Source: HKCCE3408 sp039191215
GTDB taxonomy: Bacteria > Pseudomonadota > Alphaproteobacteria > Rhodobacterales > Rhodobacteraceae
DNA length: 64,000 bases
Reading direction: 5' to 3'
NCBI GenBank assembly: GCA_039191215.1
Contig: JBCCXT010000012.1
Coordinates: 15,258 to 79,257, forward strand
Position numbers and translations under genes: made by a program. Below are positions 26,101 through 35,418 of the stretch, piece by piece (positions within the stretch are counted from its first letter, which is position 1; every line of letters begins with the position of its first letter). The notes beneath the pieces were generated by a model. It did not search any database. It was given only the letters and a program-made list of their open reading frames with translations, and was not told the origin of the DNA.

Positions 26101-27123
26101 ATGAACCTCAAAGAGCTCGCCGACTCTCTCAATCTGTCTCAGACGACCGTGAGCCGGGCGCTGAACGGCTACCCGGAAGTGCGTGAGGAAACCCGAGACC
26201 GGGTACTCAAAGCTGCGCAGGCCGCTAACTATCAGCCAAACAGCCGCGCTCGGCGCCTGGCGACCGGCCGCTCCATGGCCGTCGGCCATGTCATCCCGCT
26301 CAGCGATCAGCATCAAATGGTCAATCCAATTTTTGCCGATTTCCTCGCCGGTGCCGGTGAGGTCTGTGCCCGCGTCGGGTATGATTTGGTATTGTCGGTT
26401 GTGGCGGAAACCGAGGTGGAGGCTGCCTATCGCAAGATGGCCTCCAACGGGTCGGTTGACGGGCTGATGGTGCATGGGCCACGAACCGAAGACCCGCGCA
26501 TCGCCCTTTTGCAATCGCTTGGCCTCCCCTTCATCGTGCATGGCCGCAGCGCCGCTCCGGAAAGCTATTCATGGCTTGATATCGAGAACCGCACCGCCTT
26601 TCGCCAGGCCACTGACCTGCTCCTTGATCTCGGCCATCGCCGCATTGGTCTGCTAAACGGATTTACCGACTTCGACTTCGCCCACCGCCGCCAACGCGGC
26701 TATGAGCAAGCCCTAGACGCGCGCGGCGTCGCCTTTGATGAAGCCCTGGTGCGCACCGACGAGATGACGGAAAGCTTCGGTTACCGCGCTGCAAAGGAGC
26801 TTTTGGCCCGCGAAAACCCGGTCACCGCGATGATGACTTCCTCGGTGCTGATCGCGGTCGGCGCGCGCCGCGCCGTGGCCGAACGCGGCTGGCAGCTTGG
26901 CCGCGAAGTGTCTTTGGTGACGCATGACGACGTTCTGTCTTACCTTCCCAATGCGGGCGACGGGCCGGCATTCACCGCGACGCGAAGCCCCGTTCGGGCC
27001 GCGGGCAGTCGCGCGGCAGAGATGCTGATGGAGCTCATCGACAGCCCCAATACGGGCCCGCGGCAGGAACTATGGCCGGTCGAAATCACTTTGGGCCGCA
27101 CAACTGGGCCCTGCCTGACATGA
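26101..27123 (+). CDS. aglR: LacI-family regulator of alpha-glucoside use
   Basis: A 340-residue protein beginning MNLKELADSLNLSQTTVSRA, the LacI helix-turn-helix, followed by the hinge helix (PNSRARRLATG) and a sugar-binding periplasmic-type domain (RSMAVGHVIPLSDQHQ and on). The ATG at 26101 is used; the longer frame upstream runs through the operator. It faces aglE across a 241-base gap with two matching palindromes, so it probably represses agl in the absence of glucosides. Its TGA overlaps the next ATG (ATGA), coupling it to the beta-glucosidase. Confidence 0.92.
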   Translation: MNLKELADSLNLSQTTVSRALNGYPEVREETRDRVLKAAQAANYQPNSRARRLATGRSMAVGHVIPLSDQHQMVNPIFADFLAGAGEVCARVGYDLVLSVVAETEVEAAYRKMASNGSVDGLMVHGPRTEDPRIALLQSLGLPFIVHGRSAAPESYSWLDIENRTAFRQATDLLLDLGHRRIGLLNGFTDFDFAHRRQRGYEQALDARGVAFDEALVRTDEMTESFGYRAAKELLARENPVTAMMTSSVLIAVGARRAVAERGWQLGREVSLVTHDDVLSYLPNAGDGPAFTATRSPVRAAGSRAAEMLMELIDSPNTGPRQELWPVEITLGRTTGPCLT

Positions 27124-28442
27124 ACGCGACCATGCCCCAGACGCGCGCCGATTTTCCGGAAGGATTCCTTTTTGGCGTTGCCACCTCCGCCTATCAGATT
27201 GAGGGCCACCAACAGGGCGGCGCCGGGCTGACCCACTGGGACAGCTTTGCCGCGACGCCAGGAAATGTTGTCAGGGCAGAGAACGGTGCGCTGGCCTGTG
27301 ACCATCTCAACCGGCTCGACGAAGACCTGGACCTGATTGCCGGGTTGGGCTCTGATTGTTACCGCTTTTCAACATCTTGGGCGCGTGTTCTGCCGGAGGG
27401 CCGGGGCGCGATAAATGGCGAGGGTCTCGATTTCTACGACCGGCTGGTCGACGGCCTTTTGGCGCGGGACATCAAGCCGGCCGCCACGCTTTACCATTGG
27501 GAGCTGCCGCAGCCCCTGTCTGATCTGGGCGGTTGGCGCAACCGTGACATTGCAAACTGGTTTGCCGATTTCACCGAAACCATTATGTCTCGTATCGGCG
27601 ATCGGGTCTGGTCCGCCGCCCCGATCAATGAGCCCTGGTGCGTCGGCTGGCTCAGCCATTTTGATGGCCATCACGCCCCCGGTCTGCGCGACATCCGGGC
27701 CACCGCGCGGGCCATGCATCATGTGCTTTTGTCCCATGGCCGTGCCCTGCAGGTGATGCGCGGCTTGGGCATGCAGAACCTGGGCGCGGTTTGCAATATG
27801 GAATGGGCCAGCCCGGCCGATGACAGCGCCGAGGCGGCACGCGCGGCCGAAACGTATGACGCGACCTATAACCACTTTTTCCTGTCGGGCCTGTTTCACG
27901 GCACCTACCCAGATGCCGCACTCGCCGGGCTCGGCCCGCATCTGCCGGAAAATTGGCAGGACGATTTCGACACGATCCAGGCACCGCTCGATTGGCTCGG
28001 CGTGAACTATTATACGCGCAAACTTCTGGCCCATGCGCCCGGCCCTTGGCCGAATTTCCGCGAAGTGCCCGGCCCCTTGCCCAAAACCCAAATGGGATGG
28101 GAGGTCTATCCTCAAGGCCTGACCGATTTCCTGACCCGAACCGCGCAACGCTATTCCGGCGGCCTGCCGATTTATGTGACTGAAAACGGGATGGCCTCGA
28201 CTGCGCCGCAAAATGACGCCGATCGCATCGCCTACTTGGCCGCGCATCTTGAAGCCACACGCGCCGCAATCGCCCAGGGCGCACCGGTAAAAGGCTATTT
28301 TGTCTGGTCGCTTTTGGACAATTACGAATGGGCGCTTGGCTACGAAAAGCGCTTTGGCTTGGTACATGTAGATTTCGAAACACTGGTGCGCAGCCCGAAA
28401 GCATCCTATGACGCGCTTAGGAAATTTTGGGACGGCGCATAA
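27120..28442 (+). CDS. bgl: Beta-glucosidase (GH1)
   Basis: A 440-residue GH1 enzyme: FPEGFLFGVATSAYQIEG at the start of the barrel, the acid/base Glu171 in PINEPW and the nucleophile Glu355 in YVTENGM. No signal peptide, so it is cytoplasmic and needs an importer for beta-glucosides. The start overlaps the aglR stop and its TAA overlaps the glk start, giving a tight aglR-bgl-glk operon. A beta-glucosidase inside an alpha-glucoside locus widens the sugars that feed glucokinase. Confidence 0.95.
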   Translation: MNATMPQTRADFPEGFLFGVATSAYQIEGHQQGGAGLTHWDSFAATPGNVVRAENGALACDHLNRLDEDLDLIAGLGSDCYRFSTSWARVLPEGRGAINGEGLDFYDRLVDGLLARDIKPAATLYHWELPQPLSDLGGWRNRDIANWFADFTETIMSRIGDRVWSAAPINEPWCVGWLSHFDGHHAPGLRDIRATARAMHHVLLSHGRALQVMRGLGMQNLGAVCNMEWASPADDSAEAARAAETYDATYNHFFLSGLFHGTYPDAALAGLGPHLPENWQDDFDTIQAPLDWLGVNYYTRKLLAHAPGPWPNFREVPGPLPKTQMGWEVYPQGLTDFLTRTAQRYSGGLPIYVTENGMASTAPQNDADRIAYLAAHLEATRAAIAQGAPVKGYFVWSLLDNYEWALGYEKRFGLVHVDFETLVRSPKASYDALRKFWDGA

Positions 28443-29389
28443 TGTCAGACCTGGTACTCGTCGCTGACATTGGCGGCACGAATACACGCGTGGCACTGGC
28501 CCGCGACGGCAGCGTGGAGCCGAGTTCAGTGCGCAGGTTCGCCAATGCCGAGGCGTCCGGCCTTGATGAAGTGCTGACGCGCTACCTTTCAGAAACTGAA
28601 ACATTGCGGGAGCGGTTGTCGGGCGCATGTGCTGCCGGGGCCGGGCCAGTAACCGATGGCGAGGTGCGCCTGACAAACCTTGATTGGCGGATTGGGCCCG
28701 CGCTTTTGCGCGACGTGGCCGGGACCGATCGGGTCGCGGTTCTAAATGACCTGCAGGCGCAGGGACACGGCATCGGGCATGGCGACCAGAACCAGATCCA
28801 CACCGTCGCGCAGCCCGGCACAGCGCCTGATGCCCGCGGCACCAAACTTGTTGTTGGTGTCGGGACCGGCTTCAACGCGGCCCCGGTTTATGAGACCGGG
28901 TCGGGGCGCTTGGTTGTGCCCTCTGAGGCCGGGCACGTGTCTTTACCCGATGCAGGTGGGGCCAGCGGCCGCGTGATCGAACATCTGCAAAACGAGTTCG
29001 GGTTCGCCGCCGTCGAAGAGGCGCTGTCGGGCCGCGGCATCGGGCATGTTCATGAGGCCCTGCACGGGGAATCGAAAAGCGCCCAAGAAGTGATGGCCGC
29101 CTTGGATGCCGACGATTCCCGCGCCCAGGCAACCGTTCGCACGGTGGTCAGCCTGCTTGGCGCGGTTGTCGGCGATCTGGCACTTTTGACCCTACCGCGC
29201 GGCGGTATCTTCCTGGTCGGCGGTGTTTGCCGCAATCTTTGGCCCTGGCTGGAACCCTACGGCTTTGCCCATGCAATGCATGCAAAAGGCCGGTTCAAAC
29301 CTTTTGTCCAGGATTTCGCCGTACACCTTGTGACCGATGATTTCGCCGCATTGACGGGCTGTGCCGCCTATCTGGCCGAAGCCGGCTAG
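28442..29389 (+). CDS. glk: Glucokinase
   Basis: A 315-residue protein of the bacterial Glk family. It starts MSDLVLVADIGGTNTRVALA (ATP phosphate-binding motif), then has VLNDLQAQGHG with the catalytic Asp, VGVGTGFNAA and PSEAGHVS, and a final GGVCRN near residue 260. It phosphorylates glucose released by AglA and beta-glucosidase so that it can enter the Entner-Doudoroff route of edd-eda. It overlaps bgl by one base (TAATG). Confidence 0.94.
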   Translation: MSDLVLVADIGGTNTRVALARDGSVEPSSVRRFANAEASGLDEVLTRYLSETETLRERLSGACAAGAGPVTDGEVRLTNLDWRIGPALLRDVAGTDRVAVLNDLQAQGHGIGHGDQNQIHTVAQPGTAPDARGTKLVVGVGTGFNAAPVYETGSGRLVVPSEAGHVSLPDAGGASGRVIEHLQNEFGFAAVEEALSGRGIGHVHEALHGESKSAQEVMAALDADDSRAQATVRTVVSLLGAVVGDLALLTLPRGGIFLVGGVCRNLWPWLEPYGFAHAMHAKGRFKPFVQDFAVHLVTDDFAALTGCAAYLAEAG

Positions 29390-29398
29390 TGCCAAGGC

Positions 29399-29884
29399 TC
29401 AAAAACCCGTCTCCGTCACCGCTTGCATCGACACATGGGTCGAGGTCTGCACGACATGCGGCAAGCTGGAAATCGCCGTGCCCAGGACCCGTCGGTAGCT
29501 GTGAATATCCTCTGTTCGCACCTTCAGCAGATAGTCAAAGGCCCCAGCAATCAGATGGCATTGCTCGATCTCCGGCACCTGCGCGACGGCAGTGTTGAAA
29601 TCGCTCAACGCCTTTTCGCGGGTGTCGCCAAGTCGGACTTCCACGAAGGCTACATGGTCGCGGGCCAGTTTTGCGGGGTTTAGAACCGCGCGATAGCCAA
29701 GAATGAAGGCCTCCGCCTCCAGCCGCCGGACACGGACTTGCGTCGGGCTTTTTGACAGGCCCACACGCCGGGCCAGCTCTGTCAGCGGCAGGCGGCCATC
29801 GGCGGCCAGTTCAGCCAATATCCGGCGATCAAATGCGTCGAGATCACCGCCTGATGCAGGAATATTTACTGTCTTACTTTCCAT
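29399..29884 (-). CDS. putR: Lrp/AsnC-family regulator of proline use
   Basis: A 161-residue Lrp-type protein from ATG 29884. The helix-turn-helix is at about residues 15-65 (LDAFDRRILAELAADGRLPL, then LARRVGLSKSPTQVRVRRL), followed by the ligand-binding RAM domain (VEVRLGDT, LIAGAFDYLLKV). It is divergent from putA across 102 bases, the classical arrangement of PutR, the proline-responsive activator of putA in alphaproteobacteria. It converges on glk with a 9-base gap. Confidence 0.9.
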   Translation of the reverse strand: MESKTVNIPASGGDLDAFDRRILAELAADGRLPLTELARRVGLSKSPTQVRVRRLEAEAFILGYRAVLNPAKLARDHVAFVEVRLGDTREKALSDFNTAVAQVPEIEQCHLIAGAFDYLLKVRTEDIHSYRRVLGTAISSLPHVVQTSTHVSMQAVTETGF

Positions 29885-29919
29885 CAACGCGACATCCGCC
29901 TTCAGATACCCAAAGTCAA

Positions 29920-29931
29920 GGGAACATTCCC
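29920..29931. promoter_or_regulatory. Candidate PutR site
   Basis: GGGAA-CA-TTCCC is an inverted repeat with 5-bp arms, 36 bases from the putR start and 56 bases before the putA start. Its position between two divergent genes suits an Lrp-type activator, but the motif is short and not the only possible site. Confidence 0.45.
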
Positions 29932-29986
29932 GCACAGATTGCGGTATGATCCTGCCGTGCAGCCGATCTCATACAAGGCACTCCAG

Positions 29987-32900
29987 ATGCTATCGACCGA
30001 CCCAACCCGCGCCCAGATCGCCGCTCTCCATCGCATGCCTGAGGACAAGGCCCTGGCAGCGCTCATCGCCCGGGCAGCACCCGATCCGGCCCTTCGCAGA
30101 CGTGCCGAAACGCATGCCGCTGATCTGATCCGCGCGCTTCGCAGCAGCAGCCAGGCTGGCCTGATGGAGGCTTTCTTGGCCGAATACGGGCTGTCGAGCC
30201 GCGAAGGGATCGCGCTTATGTGTCTGGCCGAGGCATTGCTGCGTGTGCCCGATGCCGCAACGATCGACGCGCTCATCGAAGACAAAATCGCGCCGTCTTC
30301 CTGGGGCGCGCATCTCGGCGGCTCGTCATCGGTGCTGGTCAATGCCTCAACCTGGGCGTTGATGCTGACCGGCAAGGTCCTGCAGGAGCCCGATGACGGG
30401 CTGGCCGGCACGCTGAGATCGGCCGTCAAACGGCTGGGGGAGCCTGTGGTACGCGCCGCGGTCGGTCGTGCGATGCGCGAAATGGGCAGCCAATTTGTCC
30501 TTGGTGAGACGATCCAAGCCGCAACCGAGCGCGCCGCCATGTTAGCAGCCAAAGGCTATAGCTATTCCTACGACATGTTGGGTGAGGCCGCTTTGACCGC
30601 GGCGGATGCTGACGCGTTCTACGCTGCATATCTCGATGCCATCGCCGCCCTTGCCCCGCTTTGCCGCGCGGACGACATCCGCGACAATCCCGGCATTTCG
30701 ATCAAGCTTTCGGCGCTCCACCCCCGCTATGAGGAGCTTCAGCGGCACCAATTGCCGGCGCTTATCGAGCGCGTCAGCGCGTTGGCGTTAGCCGCAGCCG
30801 CTGCCGGAATGGGCCTCAACATCGATGCCGAAGAGGCCGAGCGGCTTGAAGTGTCGCTCGATGTGATAAAGGCCGTGCTGGCCGATCCGCGCCTGGCGCG
30901 CTGGGTCGGTTTCGGCGTCGTCGTGCAGGCCTATGGTAAACGCGCGCCCAGGCTGATCGACTGGCTGCACGGGCTGGCCCAGCACCATGACCGGCGTATC
31001 ATGGTGCGCCTGGTCAAAGGCGCCTATTGGGATCGTGAGATCAAGCGCGCCCAGGTCGAAGGGCTGGCTGAGTTTCCCGTCTATACCCGCAAATCCGCAA
31101 CCGATGCCGCCTATCTCTGCTGCGCGCGGCTGTTGCTTGACCGCGCCGACCGGATCTATCCGCAATTTGCCACCCATAACGCCCATTCGGTCGCCACGAT
31201 CCTTGAAATGGCCAATGGAGAAGCCTTTGAGTTTCAGCGTTTGCACGGCATGGGCGAGGCGCTGCATGAAATCGTCCGCGCCGCCGAAGCGACGCGCTGC
31301 CGCATCTACGCACCGGTCGGCGCGCATCGCGACCTGCTGGCCTATTTGGTCCGCAGATTGTTGGAGAACGGCGCAAATTCGTCCTTCGTGCATCAAGTGC
31401 TGGACCCAGCCGTTGCACCCGAGATCATCGCGGCCTGCCCGTTTGATGCGCTCGACGCGGCGGGCCCAAACGCCGCTGTCTCGACGCCTTCGGCGCTTTT
31501 TGCGCCGCGTGTGAATTCACGCGGTTGGGATCTGTGGGATCGGGCCGATCTTGCCGATGTCGAAGGTGCCCGGGATGTCCATCGCCGCGCGCGTTGGATG
31601 GCAGGCGAAGGTTTTTCCGGCGCCACCCATACCATTGTAAACCCGGCCGATCCCGGCGATATCGTCGGTCAGGTAACCGAAGCCGGGCCCGCCGATCTGA
31701 CGCGTGCGCTTGATGCAGCGCGACCGTGGCAAGCTGAGCCGGCCGTTCTGCGCCGCGCGGCAGATCTCTACGAAGCCCGTCACGGAGAGCTCTTTTCGCT
31801 TCTGACGCGCGAGGCGGGCAAAACCCTCACCGATGCCGTGGCCGAACTGCGCGAAGCTGTCGATTTTTTGCGCTACTATGCCGATGAGGCGGCACGCCTT
31901 ACCCATCCGACGCTTGGCCTTGTCACCTGCATCAGCCCGTGGAACTTCCCGTTAGCGATATTCACCGGCCAAATCGCTGCGGCCCTTGCGGCAGGCAATG
32001 GCGTGCTGGCCAAACCTGCGGAGGCAACCCCCCTTATCGCGGCCCGAGCCGTGGCCCTTTTGCATGAGGCGGGCGTGCCGCAAAGCGCCTTGCAGCTTTT
32101 GCCCGGCCAGGGTTTGGAAGTCGGACAAGTGCTCACAAGTGATCCGCGCATTGCCGGCGTGGCATTCACCGGATCGACCGCAACCGCCCAGGCGATCCAT
32201 CGCACAATGGCCGACCACCTCGATCCCAGCACGCCCTTAATCGCTGAGACGGGCGGGCTGAATGCGATGATTGTCGACAGCACAGCCCTGCCCGAACAAG
32301 CGGTGCGCGACATCATCACATCCGCCTTTCGATCGGCTGGGCAGCGCTGCTCAGCGCTCCGCATACTCTATTTGCAAGACGACATCGCCAAGACCTTCCT
32401 GACCATGCTCGAAGGCGCGATGGCAGAGCTTATTGTCGCCCCGCCGCACAGGCGCGCAAGCGACCTCGGGCCTGTCATATCACAGGACGCGCGTGCGGAA
32501 ATCGATGCCTATATCGCGGCGGCAAAGGCCGAGGGCAGGCTATTGAAACAGCTACCAACGCCACAACAGGGCCATTTCGTCGGTCCTGCCCTGATCGATC
32601 TGCCCGGCGGGATCAGCGCCCTCGAACATGAGGTATTCGGCCCGGTCCTGCATGTCACAACCTTCAAAGCGCATGAACTGGGCGCCGTTGTCGACGACAT
32701 CAACGCGCGCGGCTTTGGGCTGACATTCGGCATCCACAGTCGTATCGATGATCGCGTGCAGACGGTGTCTGATGCCATTCGGGCGGGCAATGTCTACGTC
32801 AACCGCAACCAGATCGGCGCCATTGTCGGCAGCCAGCCTTTTGGCGGCGAGGGCCTATCTGGCACCGGCCCGAAAGCCGGTGGGCCGGAATACGTGGCGC

Positions 32901-33454
32901 GCTTTACCCGAAGCCCGAAGGGCGAGGCGTCACATGTGCGAAACCCGCAGGGTGAGCCGTCGGGCGCGCGAAGCCCACAGGGCGAGCCCGCCGCCGGCGC
33001 AGCCAGCACAGATAGGAAAAATCTGAGCGTGGCACTTTCAGCGCTGCCAACGCCGTCTGATGCAGCACTGACCGCTATCGACTTGCCCGGCCCGACAGGC
33101 GAGGCAAACCGGCTGACAACACATCCGCGCGGCAAGGTCCTGTGCGCGGGGCCAGGTGATGCGGCCCACGAACAGGCGCGTCTGGCAAGGGATGCCGGAT
33201 GCACGGCCCTGGCCCATGGCGCGCCTTTTGAACCGGAAATCCTGGCCAGTCTCACACCGCTTGATGCGGTAATCTGGTGGGGCGACGCTGCGACAGCGCG
33301 CGCAATGCGCCAGGCGCTCAGCCAAAGAACCGGTGCGCTTATCCCGCTGATCACCGAGGCCGATCCGGCACCGCGCCTGATCCTAGAGCGCCATTTATGC
33401 ATCGACACGACGGCCGCTGGCGGCAATGCGAAACTGCTGGCAGAGGCCGGATGA
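29987..33454 (+). CDS. putA: Bifunctional proline dehydrogenase / P5C dehydrogenase
   Basis: A 1155-residue PutA from ATG 29987. The N-terminal half is the FAD-dependent proline dehydrogenase barrel (SIKLSALHPRYE, VRLVKGAYWDREIKRAQ, FATHNAH, HGMGEAL). The second half is an aldehyde dehydrogenase with SPWNFPLAIFTGQ, LAKPAEATPL, the NAD motif FTGSTATAQAIH, AETGGLNAMIV and the catalytic Cys in SAGQRCSALR. It has no N-terminal ribbon-helix-helix, so it is not its own regulator; PutR is. Proline is oxidised to glutamate, with electrons to quinone. Between the dehydrogenase and the C-terminal domain lies a repeat insert (32909-32996). The alpha/beta-hydrolase start overlaps the stop. Confidence 0.96.
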   Translation: MLSTDPTRAQIAALHRMPEDKALAALIARAAPDPALRRRAETHAADLIRALRSSSQAGLMEAFLAEYGLSSREGIALMCLAEALLRVPDAATIDALIEDKIAPSSWGAHLGGSSSVLVNASTWALMLTGKVLQEPDDGLAGTLRSAVKRLGEPVVRAAVGRAMREMGSQFVLGETIQAATERAAMLAAKGYSYSYDMLGEAALTAADADAFYAAYLDAIAALAPLCRADDIRDNPGISIKLSALHPRYEELQRHQLPALIERVSALALAAAAAGMGLNIDAEEAERLEVSLDVIKAVLADPRLARWVGFGVVVQAYGKRAPRLIDWLHGLAQHHDRRIMVRLVKGAYWDREIKRAQVEGLAEFPVYTRKSATDAAYLCCARLLLDRADRIYPQFATHNAHSVATILEMANGEAFEFQRLHGMGEALHEIVRAAEATRCRIYAPVGAHRDLLAYLVRRLLENGANSSFVHQVLDPAVAPEIIAACPFDALDAAGPNAAVSTPSALFAPRVNSRGWDLWDRADLADVEGARDVHRRARWMAGEGFSGATHTIVNPADPGDIVGQVTEAGPADLTRALDAARPWQAEPAVLRRAADLYEARHGELFSLLTREAGKTLTDAVAELREAVDFLRYYADEAARLTHPTLGLVTCISPWNFPLAIFTGQIAAALAAGNGVLAKPAEATPLIAARAVALLHEAGVPQSALQLLPGQGLEVGQVLTSDPRIAGVAFTGSTATAQAIHRTMADHLDPSTPLIAETGGLNAMIVDSTALPEQAVRDIITSAFRSAGQRCSALRILYLQDDIAKTFLTMLEGAMAELIVAPPHRRASDLGPVISQDARAEIDAYIAAAKAEGRLLKQLPTPQQGHFVGPALIDLPGGISALEHEVFGPVLHVTTFKAHELGAVVDDINARGFGLTFGIHSRIDDRVQTVSDAIRAGNVYVNRNQIGAIVGSQPFGGEGLSGTGPKAGGPEYVARFTRSPKGEASHVRNPQGEPSGARSPQGEPAAGAASTDRKNLSVALSALPTPSDAALTAIDLPGPTGEANRLTTHPRGKVLCAGPGDAAHEQARLARDAGCTALAHGAPFEPEILASLTPLDAVIWWGDAATARAMRQALSQRTGALIPLITEADPAPRLILERHLCIDTTAAGGNAKLLAEAG
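32909..32998 (+). repeat. Three 30-bp direct repeats inside putA
   Basis: Units start at 32909, 32939 and 32969, exactly 30 bases apart. Each begins CGAA(G/A)CCC and carries AGGG(C/T)GAG(G/C)C. They encode ten-residue repeats of the form R-S/N-P-K/Q-G-E-A/P-x-x-x in the linker after the aldehyde dehydrogenase domain. The base sequence resembles the intergenic element at 47503-47562. Confidence 0.8.
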
Positions 33455-34338
33455 CCGACCTGCGCGCGCAGCTGCTGCGGCTCTTGGGCGATCAGCATTG
33501 TGAGATTACCGAAGCCAAAAGCCACGGCAGCACGCCATGCGGCGCGTTTGACTGCCACGACCTGGCTCTCAGTTTTGACGATGGTCAAGAAAGCCGCGCT
33601 TGGTTCATCGCTCCGCCAAAGCCGCACATAGCGCCCGTGCCAGCGGTGCTTTACTGCCATGCCCATGGCAACAATTACGCCATTGGCCGTGACGAATTGC
33701 TGGGTGGTCGGCCCGCGCTAATCGCGCCCTACGGTCCCGCCCTGGCGGAGGCTGGGATTGCCTCTCTCGCGCTCGATTTGCCGTGTTTTGGCAGCCGATC
33801 AGACTTGGCCGAACCCGCAATGGCCCGCCAGGCGCTCTGGCACGGAAAACCACTTTTCGGACGCATGCTTGCCGAACTGGCCGCCGCGGCGCGCTGGCTT
33901 GGTGATAGGCCTGAGATCGCGCAAATCGCCACATTGGGCCTGTCGATGGGGGCAACGCACGCGTTTTGGCTGGCCGCCTTGCTGCCAGAGATTGCCGGTG
34001 CCGCGCATTTGGCCTGCTTTGCCGATCTTGGCACGCTGGTGGCTACGGGCCGCGACAACCAGCACGGGCCATACATGATGGTCCCGGGCCTTCTGCCCCT
34101 TGCCCGGACTGGCGAGATTGCCGGGCTGGTTGCGCCGCGCCCGCAACTTGTCTGCATCGGCCAGGCCGATCCGCTGACCCCGCGCGCGGCGCTTCAAACC
34201 GGCCTGCGCGATCTGCGCACGGCCTACGCGGATACGCCGGATCGCCTGCACGTTCTGCTCGAGCCCGATTTGGGCCATGCTGAAAGCCCCGAAATGCGGC
34301 GCGAGGTACTGAAATTTCTCCGCAACACCTTGCACTAG
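33451..34338 (+). CDS. Alpha/beta-hydrolase (dienelactone hydrolase-like)
   Basis: A 295-residue protein from the ATG that overlaps the putA stop (ATGA). It has the fold's first strand VPAVLYCHAHGNNYAIGRDE, with the oxyanion-type His-Gly, the nucleophile elbow GLSMGATHA (Ser in GxSxG), and the acid/His end with VCIGQADPLTP and EPDLGHAE. It is likely an esterase or lactonase of the dienelactone hydrolase/acetyl-xylan-esterase-like group. Coupling to putA is odd for its function; it may read into the sugar-catabolic genes that follow, where an esterase or lactonase would fit better (inference). Confidence 0.85.
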   Translation: MTDLRAQLLRLLGDQHCEITEAKSHGSTPCGAFDCHDLALSFDDGQESRAWFIAPPKPHIAPVPAVLYCHAHGNNYAIGRDELLGGRPALIAPYGPALAEAGIASLALDLPCFGSRSDLAEPAMARQALWHGKPLFGRMLAELAAAARWLGDRPEIAQIATLGLSMGATHAFWLAALLPEIAGAAHLACFADLGTLVATGRDNQHGPYMMVPGLLPLARTGEIAGLVAPRPQLVCIGQADPLTPRAALQTGLRDLRTAYADTPDRLHVLLEPDLGHAESPEMRREVLKFLRNTLH

Positions 34339-34377
34339 CCGTTCGGGCCTGCACCTATCGGCGGCAGAGGACACGAT

Positions 34378-35418
34378 ATGGCCCGAACCGCAGCGCTGAT
34401 CGGCACTGGCATGGTCGCGCGCACACATCTTTTGGCATTGCGCGACGCGCCAGGGGTCACTCTGGGTGCGATCAGTTCCCGCAGGCCCGAAACCGCGCAG
34501 AACTTTGCGCAGATGGCGGAGGCTGAAACCGGCGCTCAGCCGCGCATTCTGGCCGATGCAGAAGCCGTGGCGGCTGATCCGACAATCGACCTTGCCATAT
34601 TAGTGACGCCGCCCAATGCCCGGCTGGACCTGCTTCGCCCGCTCTTTGTCGCCCAAAAGCCCGTGCTCTTAGAGAAACCCATCGCGCGCAACACCGCCGA
34701 GGCGGCAGAGATTGTGGCGCTGAGCGAGGCGCATGGCGCGCCGCTGGCTATCGTGATGCAGCACCGTGCGCGCGCGGCCTCTCGCAAAGCGGCAGAGCTT
34801 GTTGTTTCAGGCAATCTGGGTGCCCTGGGTCTGGCTGAAATTGCGGTGCCTTGGTGGCGCGACCAAAGCTATTACGACGAACCCGGGCGTGGCAGCTATG
34901 CCCGCGACGGCGGCGGCGTCTTGATCAGCCAAGCAATCCACACAATCGACCTTGCCCTATCGCTCACCGGCCCGGTCAACTCCGTCACCGCAATTGCCGC
35001 CACAACCCGGTTCCACCAGATGGAGGCCGAAGACGTCGCCGCCGCGGGCCTGACCTTTGCCAATGGCGCAACCGGTTGGCTGACGGCGTCGACCGCAAGC
35101 TTTCCCGGCGCGGCGGAGACGATCACGCTGCACTATGACAAGGCCAGCCTGCATCTGGGCGAAGGCGTGCTGAAGGTGTTTTGGCGCGATGGACGAACCG
35201 AAAGCTTTGGCGCCAGTGCAAGCACCGGCGGCGGCGCCGATCCGATGGCGTTCACGCATGACTGGCACCAATCCGTGCTGGAGGATTTCCTGGATGCACT
35301 CGACGCTGGTAGACCGCCGCTTGCCCCACCGCGCGAGGTACTGCACAGCCATGCTATGATCGATGCGATTACTGGCTCAGCGCGCGCCGGGCGCACAATT
35401 TCCGTGGAGACGCCATGA
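34378..35418 (+). CDS. Gfo/Idh/MocA-family oxidoreductase, first of three
   Basis: A 346-residue NAD(P)-dependent sugar or inositol oxidoreductase. The Rossmann start is AALIGTGMVARTH, the EKP motif with the catalytic Lys is at 99-101, and the C-terminal Gfo/Idh fold has GGGVLISQAIHTIDLALSL with the conserved His. It begins 39 bases after the hydrolase gene and overlaps the next start by 4 bases. Substrate unknown; members oxidise or reduce sugars, inositols and ketosugars. Confidence 0.9.
   Translation: MARTAALIGTGMVARTHLLALRDAPGVTLGAISSRRPETAQNFAQMAEAETGAQPRILADAEAVAADPTIDLAILVTPPNARLDLLRPLFVAQKPVLLEKPIARNTAEAAEIVALSEAHGAPLAIVMQHRARAASRKAAELVVSGNLGALGLAEIAVPWWRDQSYYDEPGRGSYARDGGGVLISQAIHTIDLALSLTGPVNSVTAIAATTRFHQMEAEDVAAAGLTFANGATGWLTASTASFPGAAETITLHYDKASLHLGEGVLKVFWRDGRTESFGASASTGGGADPMAFTHDWHQSVLEDFLDALDAGRPPLAPPREVLHSHAMIDAITGSARAGRTISVETP

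Noticed and set aside
27369..28676. A 435-codon open frame on the minus strand opposite the beta-glucosidase and glucokinase genes
   Set aside because: It is a high-GC antisense shadow: no domain, Arg/Ala/Pro-rich composition, and it lies over two genes with clear catalytic motifs.
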